Of a stretch of DNA of 64,000 nt, positions 1 to 8,638 are shown piece by piece. The stretch is from assembly GCF_014199305.1 (NCBI RefSeq), contig NZ_JACIJK010000007.1:62001-126000 (forward strand). Reading direction: 5' to 3'. Below the pieces are notes generated by a model. It was not told the DNA's origin, did not search any database, and saw only the letters and a list, made by a program, of their open reading frames with translations. The stretch's first letter is position 1, and every line of letters begins with the position of its first letter. The stretch comes from Sphingomonas aerophila. Its GTDB lineage: Bacteria; Pseudomonadota; Alphaproteobacteria; Sphingomonadales; Sphingomonadaceae. Position numbers and translations under genes: made by a program.

Positions 1-1
1 C

Positions 2-1201
2 CTGCTGGTCCATCGCAGCGGCTTGGGGCTGGGGGCGGGCGACCTGATGCTGGTGCCACGCGGCAAGCTGTCGCGTGACGAGGTCGTTCGGCGCCTGCGT
101 TTTCTGAAACCCGCGACAAGTTTCCGTAGCGGCTATGCCTATGACAACATCCTCTACGTCGTGGCCGGGCGCCTGATCGAGGTGGTCAGCGGGCAAAGCT
201 GGGAAGAATATATGCGCGATCATGTATTCAAGCCGGCGGGGTTGCCCGACGCGACGGCGGAGCTGAACCGCCAGCTCACCGCCCCGGAACGCGCGCAGCC
301 ACACGGCCGCGTCGGCGGTGGCGTGCGTGGCACCGGGCCGATAAAGCTGCTCGACGAGCGGGATCGTCTGGGCCAGGCGGGGGCGCCAGCGGGGCTGATC
401 GCGGCAAGCGCCAACGACATGGCGCGCTGGCTGCAGATCCAGCTTGCCCATGGCGCCCTCCCGGAGGGTAAGGGGCGCTTGTACAGCGAGGCAGCGGCAG
501 CCGAAATGTGGACGCCCGTCACGCCGATGCCGATCGAGCCCTATCCGGCTCCGGTCGCGGAGATCACGCCGAGCTATCAATCCTATGCCTTGGGCTGGGA
601 CGTGCGCGACTATCATGGCGCAAAGGTCATCTGGCATGCGGGTGGCCTGTTCGGCTTCACCACGGTGGTGGTAATGCTGCCGGAGAAAAACGTCGGCTTC
701 GCCATTGCCGTGAACAGCGAAGAGATCGAGCCGCGCTATGGCCTGATGTACGAACTGCTGGACCATTATCTGGGCCTGCCCAAGCAAGACTGGCCGACCC
801 GCTTTGCCGCGTTCAAGCGCAATCGCATCGCGGGTGCGGAAGCTGCCATCCGGCAACAAACGGCAGCGCCGGCCAAGGTTGGGCCATCCCTGCCCGTCGC
901 GCGCTACACCGGTCGCTATACCGACCCGTGGTACGGGACGCTGGCGGTCGGGTCCGATGCCAGGGGTCTGACCGTCGACTTCACCACGACGCCAAGGATG
1001 ACTGGGCGGCTGACGCACTATCAATACGACACTTTCATCGCCCGCTTCGATGATCCAGGCATCGAGCCCGCCTACCTCACCTTTGCGCTCGACGCGGAGG
1101 GCAAGGTGTCGCGCATCACGGCCAAGCCGGTGTCTCCGATCGCGGATTTCAGCTTTGATTACAAGGAGCTGGAATTCACCCCGGCAGGAGCGGTCAAGTG
1201 A
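2..1201 (+). CDS. Serine hydrolase, beta-lactamase/PBP-like (5' truncated by window edge)
   Basis: The frame is open at the left edge, so the N-terminus, including any signal peptide and the SxxK nucleophile motif, lies outside; 399 residues are visible. The visible part opens with LLVHRSGL, which matches the HxSGL signature of class C beta-lactamase-like esterases/peptidases. A YDN triad (the family's second motif, YxN) follows about 45 residues later, and a WHAGG stretch corresponds to the HxG motif. The last ~100 residues (YTGRYTDPWYGTLAV...) look like the DUF3471 lipocalin-like tail often attached to these hydrolases. The family covers periplasmic D-Ala-D-Ala peptidases, esterases and dipeptide hydrolases; the substrate cannot be read from sequence. 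The stop overlaps the GTG start of the next hydrolase (GTGA), so the two are probably translationally coupled. Confidence 0.85.
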   Translation: MLVHRSGLGLGAGDLMLVPRGKLSRDEVVRRLRFLKPATSFRSGYAYDNILYVVAGRLIEVVSGQSWEEYMRDHVFKPAGLPDATAELNRQLTAPERAQPHGRVGGGVRGTGPIKLLDERDRLGQAGAPAGLIAASANDMARWLQIQLAHGALPEGKGRLYSEAAAAEMWTPVTPMPIEPYPAPVAEITPSYQSYALGWDVRDYHGAKVIWHAGGLFGFTTVVVMLPEKNVGFAIAVNSEEIEPRYGLMYELLDHYLGLPKQDWPTRFAAFKRNRIAGAEAAIRQQTAAPAKVGPSLPVARYTGRYTDPWYGTLAVGSDARGLTVDFTTTPRMTGRLTHYQYDTFIARFDDPGIEPAYLTFALDAEGKVSRITAKPVSPIADFSFDYKELEFTPAGAVK

Positions 1202-3165
1202 GCCGGCGCTGGTTGGCCGGGCTGGGCGGGCTGCTGATCGCGGCAGCGGCGTTCGCGCAGCGGGATCTGCCGGTCGCGCCGCGGCCCGCAACACCCCCTG
1301 CGGAAACCTCGACAGCGCCGGTCGTCCCTGGCCCGCCCCCGCTGACGGCGGCCGATGTCGGCGCATGGCTCGACGGCTTCATGCCGGGCTCGTTGCAGGC
1401 AGGAAAGATCGCGGGCGCGCAGGTCGTCGTCGTCAAGGACGGGCAGGTCCTGTTCAAGAAGGGCTATGGCATGGCGGATGTCGCGGCCAAGACGCCGATG
1501 AACGTCGACCTCACCACCATGCGTATCGGCTCCACATCGAAACTGTTCACCTGGACCGCGGTGATGCAGCAGGTGCAGGCCGGCAAGATCGACCTCGACG
1601 CCGACATAAACCGCTACCTCGACTTCCACGTCGAGCCGCGTGGCGGCCGCGCGATCACGATGAATGACCTGATGCGGCATCGCGGCGGGTTCGAGGAAGG
1701 CATCAAGGACCTGCTCACCACGGATCCCAAACTGCTGAAAACGACCGAGCGCTACCTGAAGGAGAACCGGCGCCCGCAACTGTTCACTGCGGGGGAGGTG
1801 CCGGCCTATTCGAATTATGGCACCACGTTGGCCGGCTATATCGTGCAACGGGTGTCGGGCGAGCCGTTCGACGAATATGTGGAACGTCACATCCTGGCGC
1901 CGCTGGGCATGGCACACACGACTCTGCGTCAGCCATTGCCCCCGTCGCTCGCCCGGAATGCGTCCAAGGGTTATCGGCAGAGTGACGGGCCGCCTGCCGC
2001 ATTCGAACTGGTCGGAACCCCTCCGGCGGGAGCGGTCAGCACCACGGGCGGCGACATGGCGGCGTTCATGATCGCGCACCTACAGGATGGCCGCTACGGC
2101 AACGCGCAGATCCTGCGTCCCGACATTGCACGCCTGATGCACAGTCCCGCGGTAGCACCAAGGCCGGGCTTCGACACGCTTGCCCATGGCTTCTTCCGGG
2201 CAGAGCGTAACGGCCGGGTGATGCTCGGCCATGGCGGTGACACGGTGGTGTTCCACACCGACCTTGAACTGCTGCCCCAGGAACAGGTCGGCATCTATGT
2301 CAGCTTCAACAGCCGTGGGGAAAACGACGCCGTTTATGGCGCGCGGGAGCGGTTGATCGACCTGTTCATGGACCGATACTTTCCCGCGTCCACGCCGGTG
2401 ATGCCTCCAGCCATCGCCAGCGCTTCTGCGGATGCCGCGGCGCTGGCTGGACACTATGAAACTTCCAGGCGGGTGCAGACCGGGTTTATCGGCATCTTCT
2501 ACCTGCTTCAGCAAGACGTCGTTTCCGCCAATCCTGACGGCACGGTCAGCGTGTCGTCGATCGTGGGCAAGTCATTCCGCGAAGTCGCGCCCCGGTTGTG
2601 GCGGGAGGTGGGCGGCACCCGCCAACTGGCGATCGTGGAGATCGACGGACGCCGCAATATCATGGACAGCAATAACCCGGTCCAGTTCATGCGGGCAGCC
2701 CCGCTGTCGCGAAACGGTCGCCTGAACACCTGGATCGCGGGCCTGTCCGTCGCTGTTCTGCTGCTGACTGCGATCGCCTGGCCGCTCGCCTGGTGGTTGC
2801 GCCGACGGTATCGCGCGAAGCCGGTGCTGACCGGGCGGCCGTTGCTGGCCAAGCGACTGGTGCGTGCCGCCGCCTGGGGCGATCTGACTTATCTGGCGGG
2901 GTGGTACATCATCCTGGCGCCGATTCTGAAGATCGAGGTGCAGGTCTATAACAGCTCGCTCGATGGCTGGATCAGGCTGTTGCAGGTCGCGCAGATCGTG
3001 CCGATCGCCGGCGCGCTTGTCGGGATCTGGAATCTCTGGCTGAGCTGGAAACCGGATCGCAACTGGGGTGCGCGGGTGCGGGCGACCGTCGTCTGCGCGG
3101 CTCTGATCGGGATCCTGTGGCTCGCCTGGATGGGCAAGCTGACCAGCTTCAACCTTAACTATTGA
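1198..3165 (+). CDS. Serine hydrolase (beta-lactamase family) with C-terminal membrane domain
   Basis: 655 residues from a GTG that overlaps the upstream stop. A signal peptide (LAGLGGLLIAAAAFAQ) and a Pro-rich linker precede a beta-lactamase-like domain. The three motifs are visible: STSK at about 112-115 (nucleophile Ser plus Lys), YSN at 204-206, and GHGG near 340. After the catalytic domain and a ~100-residue beta-rich region, the last ~150 residues hold about four hydrophobic segments (for example AGLSVAVLLLTAIAWPLAWW), so the protein is likely anchored in the inner membrane with its active site in the periplasm. The family includes cell-wall peptidases and esterases; the substrate is unknown. 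It is the second of a coupled tandem pair and is followed by a strong hairpin. Confidence 0.85.
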   Translation: MSRRWLAGLGGLLIAAAAFAQRDLPVAPRPATPPAETSTAPVVPGPPPLTAADVGAWLDGFMPGSLQAGKIAGAQVVVVKDGQVLFKKGYGMADVAAKTPMNVDLTTMRIGSTSKLFTWTAVMQQVQAGKIDLDADINRYLDFHVEPRGGRAITMNDLMRHRGGFEEGIKDLLTTDPKLLKTTERYLKENRRPQLFTAGEVPAYSNYGTTLAGYIVQRVSGEPFDEYVERHILAPLGMAHTTLRQPLPPSLARNASKGYRQSDGPPAAFELVGTPPAGAVSTTGGDMAAFMIAHLQDGRYGNAQILRPDIARLMHSPAVAPRPGFDTLAHGFFRAERNGRVMLGHGGDTVVFHTDLELLPQEQVGIYVSFNSRGENDAVYGARERLIDLFMDRYFPASTPVMPPAIASASADAAALAGHYETSRRVQTGFIGIFYLLQQDVVSANPDGTVSVSSIVGKSFREVAPRLWREVGGTRQLAIVEIDGRRNIMDSNNPVQFMRAAPLSRNGRLNTWIAGLSVAVLLLTAIAWPLAWWLRRRYRAKPVLTGRPLLAKRLVRAAAWGDLTYLAGWYIILAPILKIEVQVYNSSLDGWIRLLQVAQIVPIAGALVGIWNLWLSWKPDRNWGARVRATVVCAALIGILWLAWMGKLTSFNLNY

Positions 3166-3174
3166 GAGCGGGCG

Positions 3175-3206
3175 CGCGGCCTCCCTTACCGGCGCGGGAG
3201 GCCGCG
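3175..3206. terminator. Bidirectional hairpin terminator
   Basis: Perfect 11-bp inverted repeat, CGCGGCCTCCC pairing with GGGAGGCCGCG around a 10-base loop. It sits in the 48-base gap between two convergent genes (serine hydrolase and Lrp regulator). There is no T-tract on either side, so efficiency is uncertain. Confidence 0.6.
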
Positions 3207-3213
3207 GCCCCGA

Positions 3214-3678
3214 TCAGACGGGCAGCACGGTGGTGGACTTGATCTCCGACAAGGCCACCGTCGACACCACTTCCTGCACGCCCGGAACGCGCGACAGCTT
3301 GTCGAAGAAGAATCGTTCATATGCCTCGATGTCCTGCGCGACGATGCGCATCAGGAAATCGACCGAGCCCATCAGGACATAGCATTCCAGCACCTCAGGA
3401 AAGGCGCGGATCGCATCGGCGAACTCGTCCAGGTGTGAGCGACCATGCGCGTTCAGCTTAACCTGCGCAAAGATATGGGCATTAAGTCCGACCTGGCGAC
3501 GGTCCAGCAAGGTGACCCGCTGGCGAATGACGCCAAGCTTTTCCAAACGGTCGATGCGGCGCCAGCACGGGGACGGCGACAATCCCACCTGCTCCGCGAT
3601 CGCAGCGATCGGCAGGCCCGCATCCTCCTGGATCACGCGAAGGATACGGCGTTCAGCGTCGTCAAGCGTGACGGTCAT
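3214..3678 (-). CDS. Lrp/AsnC family transcriptional regulator
   Basis: 154 residues, the usual size of the family. The N-terminal winged helix-turn-helix (LDDAERRILRVIQEDAGLP, then IAEQVGLSPSPCWRRIDRLEKLG) is followed by the RAM/ACT-like ligand-binding domain (ALSEIKSTT at the C-terminus). I chose the ATG beginning MTVTLDD because AGAGAGG lies 7 bases upstream and this start matches family length; the frame extends 36 codons further upstream without support. Family members bind amino acids and control amino-acid metabolism. It is divergent from a leucine dehydrogenase gene 125 bases away, so the natural reading (inference) is a local, amino-acid-responsive regulator of that gene, like BkdR or LdrP-type regulators. 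Confidence 0.92.
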   Translation of the reverse strand: MTVTLDDAERRILRVIQEDAGLPIAAIAEQVGLSPSPCWRRIDRLEKLGVIRQRVTLLDRRQVGLNAHIFAQVKLNAHGRSHLDEFADAIRAFPEVLECYVLMGSVDFLMRIVAQDIEAYERFFFDKLSRVPGVQEVVSTVALSEIKSTTVLPV

Positions 3679-3734
3679 TTCAGCCTCTCTTCTGCTCAAA
3701 CCAGGTATGTTTGTCCGGAACATGCCACAAAATA

Positions 3735-3750
3735 CCGACACAAAGGTCGG
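3735..3750. promoter_or_regulatory. Inverted repeat in lrp/leucine dehydrogenase divergent promoter
   Basis: CCGAC and GTCGG arms separated by ACAAAG, flanked by AT-rich bases and partial outer symmetry (CAAA on the left, TTTG on the right). It sits midway in the 125-base divergent region. An Lrp-type operator is plausible from context; Lrp sites are degenerate, so this is a weak call. Confidence 0.3.
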
Positions 3751-3803
3751 ATTATCTTTGCTGGCCGGCCTATCCTTCCGCTTCAAAGCATGGGAGCAGG
3801 ATT

Positions 3804-4862
3804 GTGGAAGATTTGTTGCCGCCAGAGTCGGTTGTCCGGCTGAACGACCCCGAGTCCGGGTTGCGCGGCTTCATCGTCATCCACTCAACCGTGCTGGGGC
3901 CTGCTGCCGGCGGCTGCCGCTTGTGGCAATATGCGGATGAGGCGGCGGCCAGCATCGACGCCCTGCGGCTTGCGTCGGGCATGACCATGAAGAACGCGCT
4001 TGCGGGCCTGCCGCTGGGTGGCGGCAAGGCAGTGCTGATGTTGCCCGCTGCGCCGTTCAGCCGGACGAGGTTGTTCGACGCCTTTGGCCGCGCGGTCGCA
4101 AACCTCGGTGGCTCCTATCTCACCGCGGAGGACGTGGGTACCAGCGTCGATGACATGGCGCTGGTGCGGTCGCAGACCAGCCACGTTGCGGGGCTTCCCC
4201 GACGGCCGGATCACCCGGGGGGCGACCCGTCACCCTGGACGGCCCGTGGTGTGTTCGGGGCCATGCAGGTGGCGGTAAAACGGCGTCTCGGCCGCTGTCT
4301 CGACGGCCTGACCGTGGCGGTGCAGGGCGTCGGCCATGTCGGCTTCGCCCTGTGCGAACTGCTCCATGCAGCGGGCGCCAAACTGGTGATTGCCGAATGC
4401 CGATCGGACCTTGCCGCCAGGGCAGCGACCCGCTTCGGCGCCGACCTGGTGTCGTCGCGCGCGATCGCAGAGGTGCCCTCCGACGTGTTCGCACCCTGTG
4501 CCCTTGGAGGCGTGCTGAACCTGGTCACGGCAGCGAGCCTGCGCGCGCGAGTCGTTTGTGGTCCTGCCAACAACCAACTCGCCGCGCCGGAGGTTGGCGA
4601 TCTGCTAGCGGCACGCGGCGTGCTGTACGCGCCCGATTATCTGGTCAACGCCGGCGGCATCATCAATGTCGCGGGCGAGTATCTGTCCTGGACGGAAGGG
4701 GAGGTCAGCACGCGGGTCGACGGGGTTGCAGCGCGTCTGGCGGAGGTGCTCGACGCTGCCGAGCGCGACGGTGTCACACCTGAACATGCGGCTGCCCGGG
4801 TCGCTTATGCCGTGATCGAACGTGGTGGCAGCGCGCCGGCAAAGCGCTGGTTGGCCGCATGA
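3804..4862 (+). CDS. Leucine dehydrogenase (Glu/Leu/Phe/Val dehydrogenase family)
   Basis: 352 residues, the standard size of NAD-dependent branched-chain amino-acid dehydrogenases. The enzyme reversibly deaminates leucine, valine or isoleucine to the 2-oxo acid. Family signatures: PAAGGCRL near 34-40, MTMKNALAGLPLGGGKAV (residues 60-77) with the two conserved lysines, TAEDVGTS, and the Rossmann motif VQGVGHVG. A GTG start is chosen because GGGAGCAGG lies 4 bases upstream; the frame upstream of it has no family homology. The stop overlaps the ATG of the ACT-domain gene (ATGA), so the two are coupled. Leucine over phenylalanine or valine specificity is inferred from overall resemblance. Confidence 0.9.
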   Translation: MEDLLPPESVVRLNDPESGLRGFIVIHSTVLGPAAGGCRLWQYADEAAASIDALRLASGMTMKNALAGLPLGGGKAVLMLPAAPFSRTRLFDAFGRAVANLGGSYLTAEDVGTSVDDMALVRSQTSHVAGLPRRPDHPGGDPSPWTARGVFGAMQVAVKRRLGRCLDGLTVAVQGVGHVGFALCELLHAAGAKLVIAECRSDLAARAATRFGADLVSSRAIAEVPSDVFAPCALGGVLNLVTAASLRARVVCGPANNQLAAPEVGDLLAARGVLYAPDYLVNAGGIINVAGEYLSWTEGEVSTRVDGVAARLAEVLDAAERDGVTPEHAAARVAYAVIERGGSAPAKRWLAA

Positions 4863-5092
4863 CGCCGGATACGCAGTTGACCATAAGGGCCGCCACCTCG
4901 ATGCCGGTGCTACTGCGGGTGCTCAACATCCTGGAGCAGCGGGACGTGGACGTGCGCAACGTCCGTGCCGAGTTCCACCATGCCGGATTGGTCGTGAGGG
5001 TCGACCTGGGCGCGCCCGCAGACGGTGATTGTGAGAACCTGCTCGCCAAGCTGACTTCGCTGGTCGAGGTCGAAACAGCGTATATGGATTGA
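4859..5092 (+). CDS. Small ACT-domain protein (IlvM-like)
   Basis: 77 residues making up a single ACT fold: beta strand TQLTIRAATS, helix PVLLRVLNILEQRDVDVRNV, strands AEFHHAGLVVRVDLG, helix ENLLAKLTSLVEVETAYMD. Length and sequence resemble IlvM, the small regulatory subunit of acetolactate synthase II, but no acetolactate synthase large-subunit gene is adjacent. It overlaps the leucine dehydrogenase stop by four bases. ACT domains usually bind amino acids and modulate an attached or partner enzyme, so a regulatory role for the dehydrogenase or for a distant acetolactate synthase are both possible (inference). Confidence 0.75.
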   Translation: MTPDTQLTIRAATSMPVLLRVLNILEQRDVDVRNVRAEFHHAGLVVRVDLGAPADGDCENLLAKLTSLVEVETAYMD

Positions 5093-5114
5093 CCGCACCG
5101 GCTCACCCCGGCGA

Positions 5115-5648
5115 TCAGGTGAGGCGGCGCTTTTCCAGCTTCCGTGCAAGCGTCCGGCGGTGCATCCCAAGGCGGCGCGCGGCCTCCGAAATGTTGAAGT
5201 CGGTGGCGGCAAGCACTTCGTTGATGTGCTCCCATTCCAGCGTCTTGATTGACGTCGGCAGCGTGCCGACCGCAACATCGGTCGTTCCCTCGACCATGCC
5301 AAAGGCGCGTTCGATTTCGTCGGTGTTGGCGGGCTTCGCCAGGTACGAGGTCGCGCCCAGCTTGATCGCCTGGACCGCGGTCGCGATGCTTGCATAGCCG
5401 GTCAGCACGATGATGATCATCTCGGGATCATGGGCATGTAGCGCTTCGACGCAGGTGAGCCCTGACGATTGGGCGAGCTTCAGGTCGACAACAGCGAAGT
5501 CGGGTGTTTGGTGAACCAGCAACGCAGCCATTTCGTCGGGGCCGGACGCGACAATGACGAAATAGCCGCGCCGTTCGAACGATCGCTGCAGGGTGCGCGC
5601 GAACACCGCATCGTCCTCTACGATCAACAGCAACGGCTGGTCCGTCAC
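5115..5648 (-). CDS. regA: RegA/PrrA/ActR-type redox response regulator
   Basis: 177 residues, the typical size of RegA. The receiver domain has the acidic pair ED near residue 11, the phosphoacceptor Asp55 (FAVVDLKL), Thr in VLTGYAS and Lys in LAKPANT. A Pro-rich linker is reduced here. The C-terminal Fis-type helix-turn-helix (ISEAARRLGMHRRTLARKL) is the highly conserved RegA DNA-binding domain. In other Alphaproteobacteria RegA controls respiration, photosynthesis and nitrogen or carbon fixation genes in response to redox state. The start ATG overlaps the regB stop by four bases, as the last gene of the cyo operon. Confidence 0.93.
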   Translation of the reverse strand: MTDQPLLLIVEDDAVFARTLQRSFERRGYFVIVASGPDEMAALLVHQTPDFAVVDLKLAQSSGLTCVEALHAHDPEMIIIVLTGYASIATAVQAIKLGATSYLAKPANTDEIERAFGMVEGTTDVAVGTLPTSIKTLEWEHINEVLAATDFNISEAARRLGMHRRTLARKLEKRRLT

Positions 5649-6934
5649 GCCGGCTCCTTCAGTTCAAGGGCGGTCAGCGGCAGGCGGATGGTCACCTCTG
5701 CCCCTCCAGACGTCATGTTCGCGGCAGACAAGGTGCCGCCCAGCTTTCGCGCTACATTGCCTACCAGGAACAGCCCAAGCCCCCGGCCAAGCTCCACCTT
5801 GCTGCTGTTGTAGGGCTTGCCGAGATTGGCGAGCTGCTCTGCCGGAAAGCCCGGCCCCTGGTCGCGGACGGCGAGGATCAGCTCGTCATCGTTGCGCGAC
5901 AGCAGCACGTCCATGCCGCGCGGGGAAACCTCCGCCGCATTGTCGAGCAGGTTGAACACCGCTTGCTGGAGCACGACGTCCGATGCGATCGGCACATCGT
6001 CCCCGAACTGGTCCTGGTAGCGCAGGGCCTGGAAGTCCCGCGCCGCGATCCAGTCGGCGACGACCCGGTCGAACAGCTCCCGAACGGTGGTGGCGGCCGA
6101 TGCCTCACCCCGGGGATCGCCCGATGACAGCAGGATACCAGTCACGATCGCCTTGCAGCGCTGAACCTCGGCCTGCATGTCCTCGACATCGCGGACTAGC
6201 TCTGGGTCGCCCGCGATTGCGTCTGTGTGCCGCCAGTCACCCAGGATGACGGACAGCGACGACAAGGGTGTCCCCAATTCGTGCGCCGCACCGGAGGCAA
6301 GCATGCCGATGCGCACGATATGCTCTTCCTCGACGGCCTGACGGTGAATCGATGCGAGCACCGCATCTTGCGCGCGCAGATTGCCGTTGATCCGCGTTAC
6401 GAACATCACGAGCAGAACGGCCACCAGCGCGAAACAAACCCACATTCCCTGAATGTGCAGGGCGAACAGGCTGCGGTCGAACCCGGCCGGAAGCGCGATG
6501 GGCAGGTAGAAGCGGGTCAGGATGGCAAAGGCGATGCTGGTCGCCACAACCAGGGCCCAGCTGGACCAGCGGTCGAGCAGCACCGACCCCAGCACCACTT
6601 GCAGCAGAAACAGCGACACGAACGGGTTCGTCGCGCCACCACTCAGAAACAGTTGCGCCGACAGGCCCGCAACGTCGAGCAGCAGCGCGCCCAGCAGCGT
6701 AACATTGGTGATCGAACTGCCCCGCCGAACGGCGGTGAGGCTGGCGACATTGAGCAGCACCAGGGCGGCCAGCACGCTCAGCATTGGCGCCATCGGCAGC
6801 GCGATGCCGAAGGCGAATTCGGTCAGCAGAATGGTGGCGAGCTGCCCCGCGACCGCCAGCCAGCGCAGCTGCACGAGTTGCAGCATGTTTTGGCGTCCGG
6901 CAACGGCGCGGTGCATAACGGCAGCGGAGGTCAC
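5645..6934 (-). CDS. regB: RegB/PrrB/ActS-type redox sensor histidine kinase
   Basis: 429 residues with about six N-terminal membrane helices. The RegB hallmark quinone-binding heptapeptide GGATNPF is at residues 99-105. The H-box is AAHELGTPLSSL with His219. Cys260 in EVQRCKAI matches the redox-active cysteine of RegB, and the ATPase domain has N, G1 (DQGPGF) and G2 (GRGLGLFLV) boxes. RegB autophosphorylates under reducing conditions and phosphorylates RegA. The GTG start overlaps the SURF1 stop (GTGA); ATG codons 7 and 17 are alternatives. Having it directly behind cyoABCD-SURF1 suggests that oxidase and sensor are co-expressed. Confidence 0.93.
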   Translation of the reverse strand: MTSAAVMHRAVAGRQNMLQLVQLRWLAVAGQLATILLTEFAFGIALPMAPMLSVLAALVLLNVASLTAVRRGSSITNVTLLGALLLDVAGLSAQLFLSGGATNPFVSLFLLQVVLGSVLLDRWSSWALVVATSIAFAILTRFYLPIALPAGFDRSLFALHIQGMWVCFALVAVLLVMFVTRINGNLRAQDAVLASIHRQAVEEEHIVRIGMLASGAAHELGTPLSSLSVILGDWRHTDAIAGDPELVRDVEDMQAEVQRCKAIVTGILLSSGDPRGEASAATTVRELFDRVVADWIAARDFQALRYQDQFGDDVPIASDVVLQQAVFNLLDNAAEVSPRGMDVLLSRNDDELILAVRDQGPGFPAEQLANLGKPYNSSKVELGRGLGLFLVGNVARKLGGTLSAANMTSGGAEVTIRLPLTALELKEPA

Positions 6935-7635
6935 GGGCGTGGTCTGTCGACGCGGCGCCGGCCGAACATCCAGTATACGAACCCTGCCGCGGTCATGATC
7001 GCCAGCATGTACCAGGTGATCGCGTAAGCCAGGTGATTATTCGTGAACCGCACTACGGTCAGCCCGCCGATCGGGTCACCCGGCTTGGCGGAGGGCTGTG
7101 CATCGGCGTCGATGAAATAAGGCGCAGCCTGTCCCAGCCCACGCCGTTTGGCGATCGCGGCAACATCGCGCGAGTACCAGCGGTCGAGGTGGGGCACGTT
7201 GCTGCGCAAGAAACCACCGCCAGGCTCGCTCAGCCGCAACAGGCCCTGGATGGTCACCTCGCCGGGCGGGGGCGGCGGTGTCGCGGCGCGACGCTCCACA
7301 AAGCCACGGTTGACGAGGATCGTGGTGTCCGGCGTCTTCAGCGGCGTCAGCACCCACCAGCCCGCGCCGCGATCGGTCACTGCCTGGACGAAGCTGTCGC
7401 GACCGACCACGAAGTTGCCGCTGGCACGCACCCGCCGATACGCATCGTCTGGTCCCGCGCTGCGTGGTGCCGGCACCGGTGCCGCCGACAGTCGCGTTTC
7501 CACCCGGTGGATGAGGTCCAGCTTCCAACTGCGCCGCTGTACCTGCCAGGTGCCGAGCGCCAGCAGCAGCGCGACGGCACCGATCCACACCACCGCGACC
7601 GCACCGCGCACGACGAGGCGGCCGGTCGGATTCAT
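6931..7635 (-). CDS. SURF1 family oxidase assembly protein
   Basis: 234 residues. SURF1 proteins sit in the inner membrane with one helix near each end and a periplasmic domain between, and aid haem a insertion or assembly of haem-copper oxidases. Here the N-terminal helix is GAVAVVWIGAVALLLALGTWQVQR with the typical GxWQxxRxxWK pattern, the C-terminal helix is NHLAYAITWYMLAIMTAAGFVYW, and ILVNRGFV is the conserved strand. The start was set at MNPTG, which overlaps the CyoD stop by four bases. In the operon it follows cyoD, as in other alphaproteobacterial cyo clusters, so its client is probably this quinol oxidase. Confidence 0.9.
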   Translation of the reverse strand: MNPTGRLVVRGAVAVVWIGAVALLLALGTWQVQRRSWKLDLIHRVETRLSAAPVPAPRSAGPDDAYRRVRASGNFVVGRDSFVQAVTDRGAGWWVLTPLKTPDTTILVNRGFVERRAATPPPPPGEVTIQGLLRLSEPGGGFLRSNVPHLDRWYSRDVAAIAKRRGLGQAAPYFIDADAQPSAKPGDPIGGLTVVRFTNNHLAYAITWYMLAIMTAAGFVYWMFGRRRVDRPRP

Positions 7636-8021
7636 CCCGCCTGGCTCATATCCATGGCGGGCATCATGTTCTCGTTCATGTGGTACATGACCCAAAGCGA
7701 GCCGCTGAGAGAGATCACCACCACGACGATCGTGAACAACAGCGCCATCATCGACCAGCCACCCTCCGCCCGGCGGTTCATGTGGAGGAAGAAGATCATG
7801 TGGACGATCATCTGCACCGCCGCAAACCCCATGATGATCATGGCCGTCGCTTGGGCGGTCAGCGGCCTGGTCATGACCAGCCAGAACGGGACGGCGGTCA
7901 ACACGACCGACAGGGCGAACCCTGCCCAATAACCCTTGCGCGACCCGTGCGCTTCCTCGTTCAGGTGGTCGGCGTGATCGTGAGCGGCCGTATTGCCCTG
8001 GCCATGCCCCGCAGCGCTCAT
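7632..8021 (-). CDS. cyoD: Cytochrome bo3 ubiquinol oxidase subunit IV (CyoD)
   Basis: 129 residues with three membrane helices (YWAGFALSVVLTAVPFWLVM, AMIIMGFAAVQMIVHMIFFLHM, MMALLFTIVVVVISLSGSLWVM), the layout of CyoD, a small subunit that stabilises the CuB site during assembly. The His-rich N-terminus (AAHDHADHLNEEAHG) is a common feature of the family. The C-terminus is rich in methionine (MYHMNENMMPAMDM). The start MSAAGHG overlaps the cyoC stop by four bases. Confidence 0.93.
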   Translation of the reverse strand: MSAAGHGQGNTAAHDHADHLNEEAHGSRKGYWAGFALSVVLTAVPFWLVMTRPLTAQATAMIIMGFAAVQMIVHMIFFLHMNRRAEGGWSMMALLFTIVVVVISLSGSLWVMYHMNENMMPAMDMSQAG

Positions 8022-8638
8022 CGCAGCATTCCCATCAGGTAGACAAAGGTGAAGACGCCGATCCAGATGACGTCCAGAAAGTGCCAGAAGAGGCTGAGGC
8101 ACATCAGCCGGCGGCAGTTGGCCGGGATCAGTCCCTTCAGCCGCACCTGCACCATCAGCACCACCAGCCAGATCGTGCCGAACAGGACGTGGAGCCCGTG
8201 CGTGCCGACTAGGGTGAAGAAGGACGACAGAAACGCGCTACGTTGCGGCACCGCGCCTTCGTGGATCAGGTGAGCGAACTCGTAGAGCTCGATGCTAAGG
8301 AACGCCAAGCCGAACAGCCCGGTGACCGCCAGCCACGCCAGCATCGGGCCTTGCCGGCGCTCCGTCATGTTCAGCATGGCAAAGCCATAGGTGATCGACG
8401 AAAGCAGCAGCATGGACGTGTTGAGCGCGACCAGCGGCAGGTCGAACAACTCCCTGGGCCCCGGCCCGCCCGCATAGCTGGTGCCGAGCACGCCGTACGT
8501 CGCGAACAGCATCGCGAAGATCAGGCAGTCGCTCATCAGGTACATCCAGAAGCCGAGCATGGTGCTCGACCCCTCGGGATGGTGCGGCTCTTCGGGCAGG
8601 TGGAAGAGGTCGCGGTTTACTCCGGCCATCTCGCTCAT
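8018..8638 (-). CDS. cyoC: Cytochrome bo3 ubiquinol oxidase subunit III (CyoC)
   Basis: 206 residues, five membrane helices, matching E. coli CyoC in length. Conserved features include the start of helix I ([24 protein letters not shown]), the [13 protein letters not shown] loop and the terminal helix with [21 protein letters not shown]. It is the non-catalytic COX3-type subunit. The start MSEMAG overlaps the cyoB stop (ATGA). Confidence 0.95.
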   Translation of the reverse strand: MSEMAGVNRDLFHLPEEPHHPEGSSTMLGFWMYLMSDCLIFAMLFATYGVLGTSYAGGPGPRELFDLPLVALNTSMLLLSSITYGFAMLNMTERRQGPMLAWLAVTGLFGLAFLSIELYEFAHLIHEGAVPQRSAFLSSFFTLVGTHGLHVLFGTIWLVVLMVQVRLKGLIPANCRRLMCLSLFWHFLDVIWIGVFTFVYLMGMLR

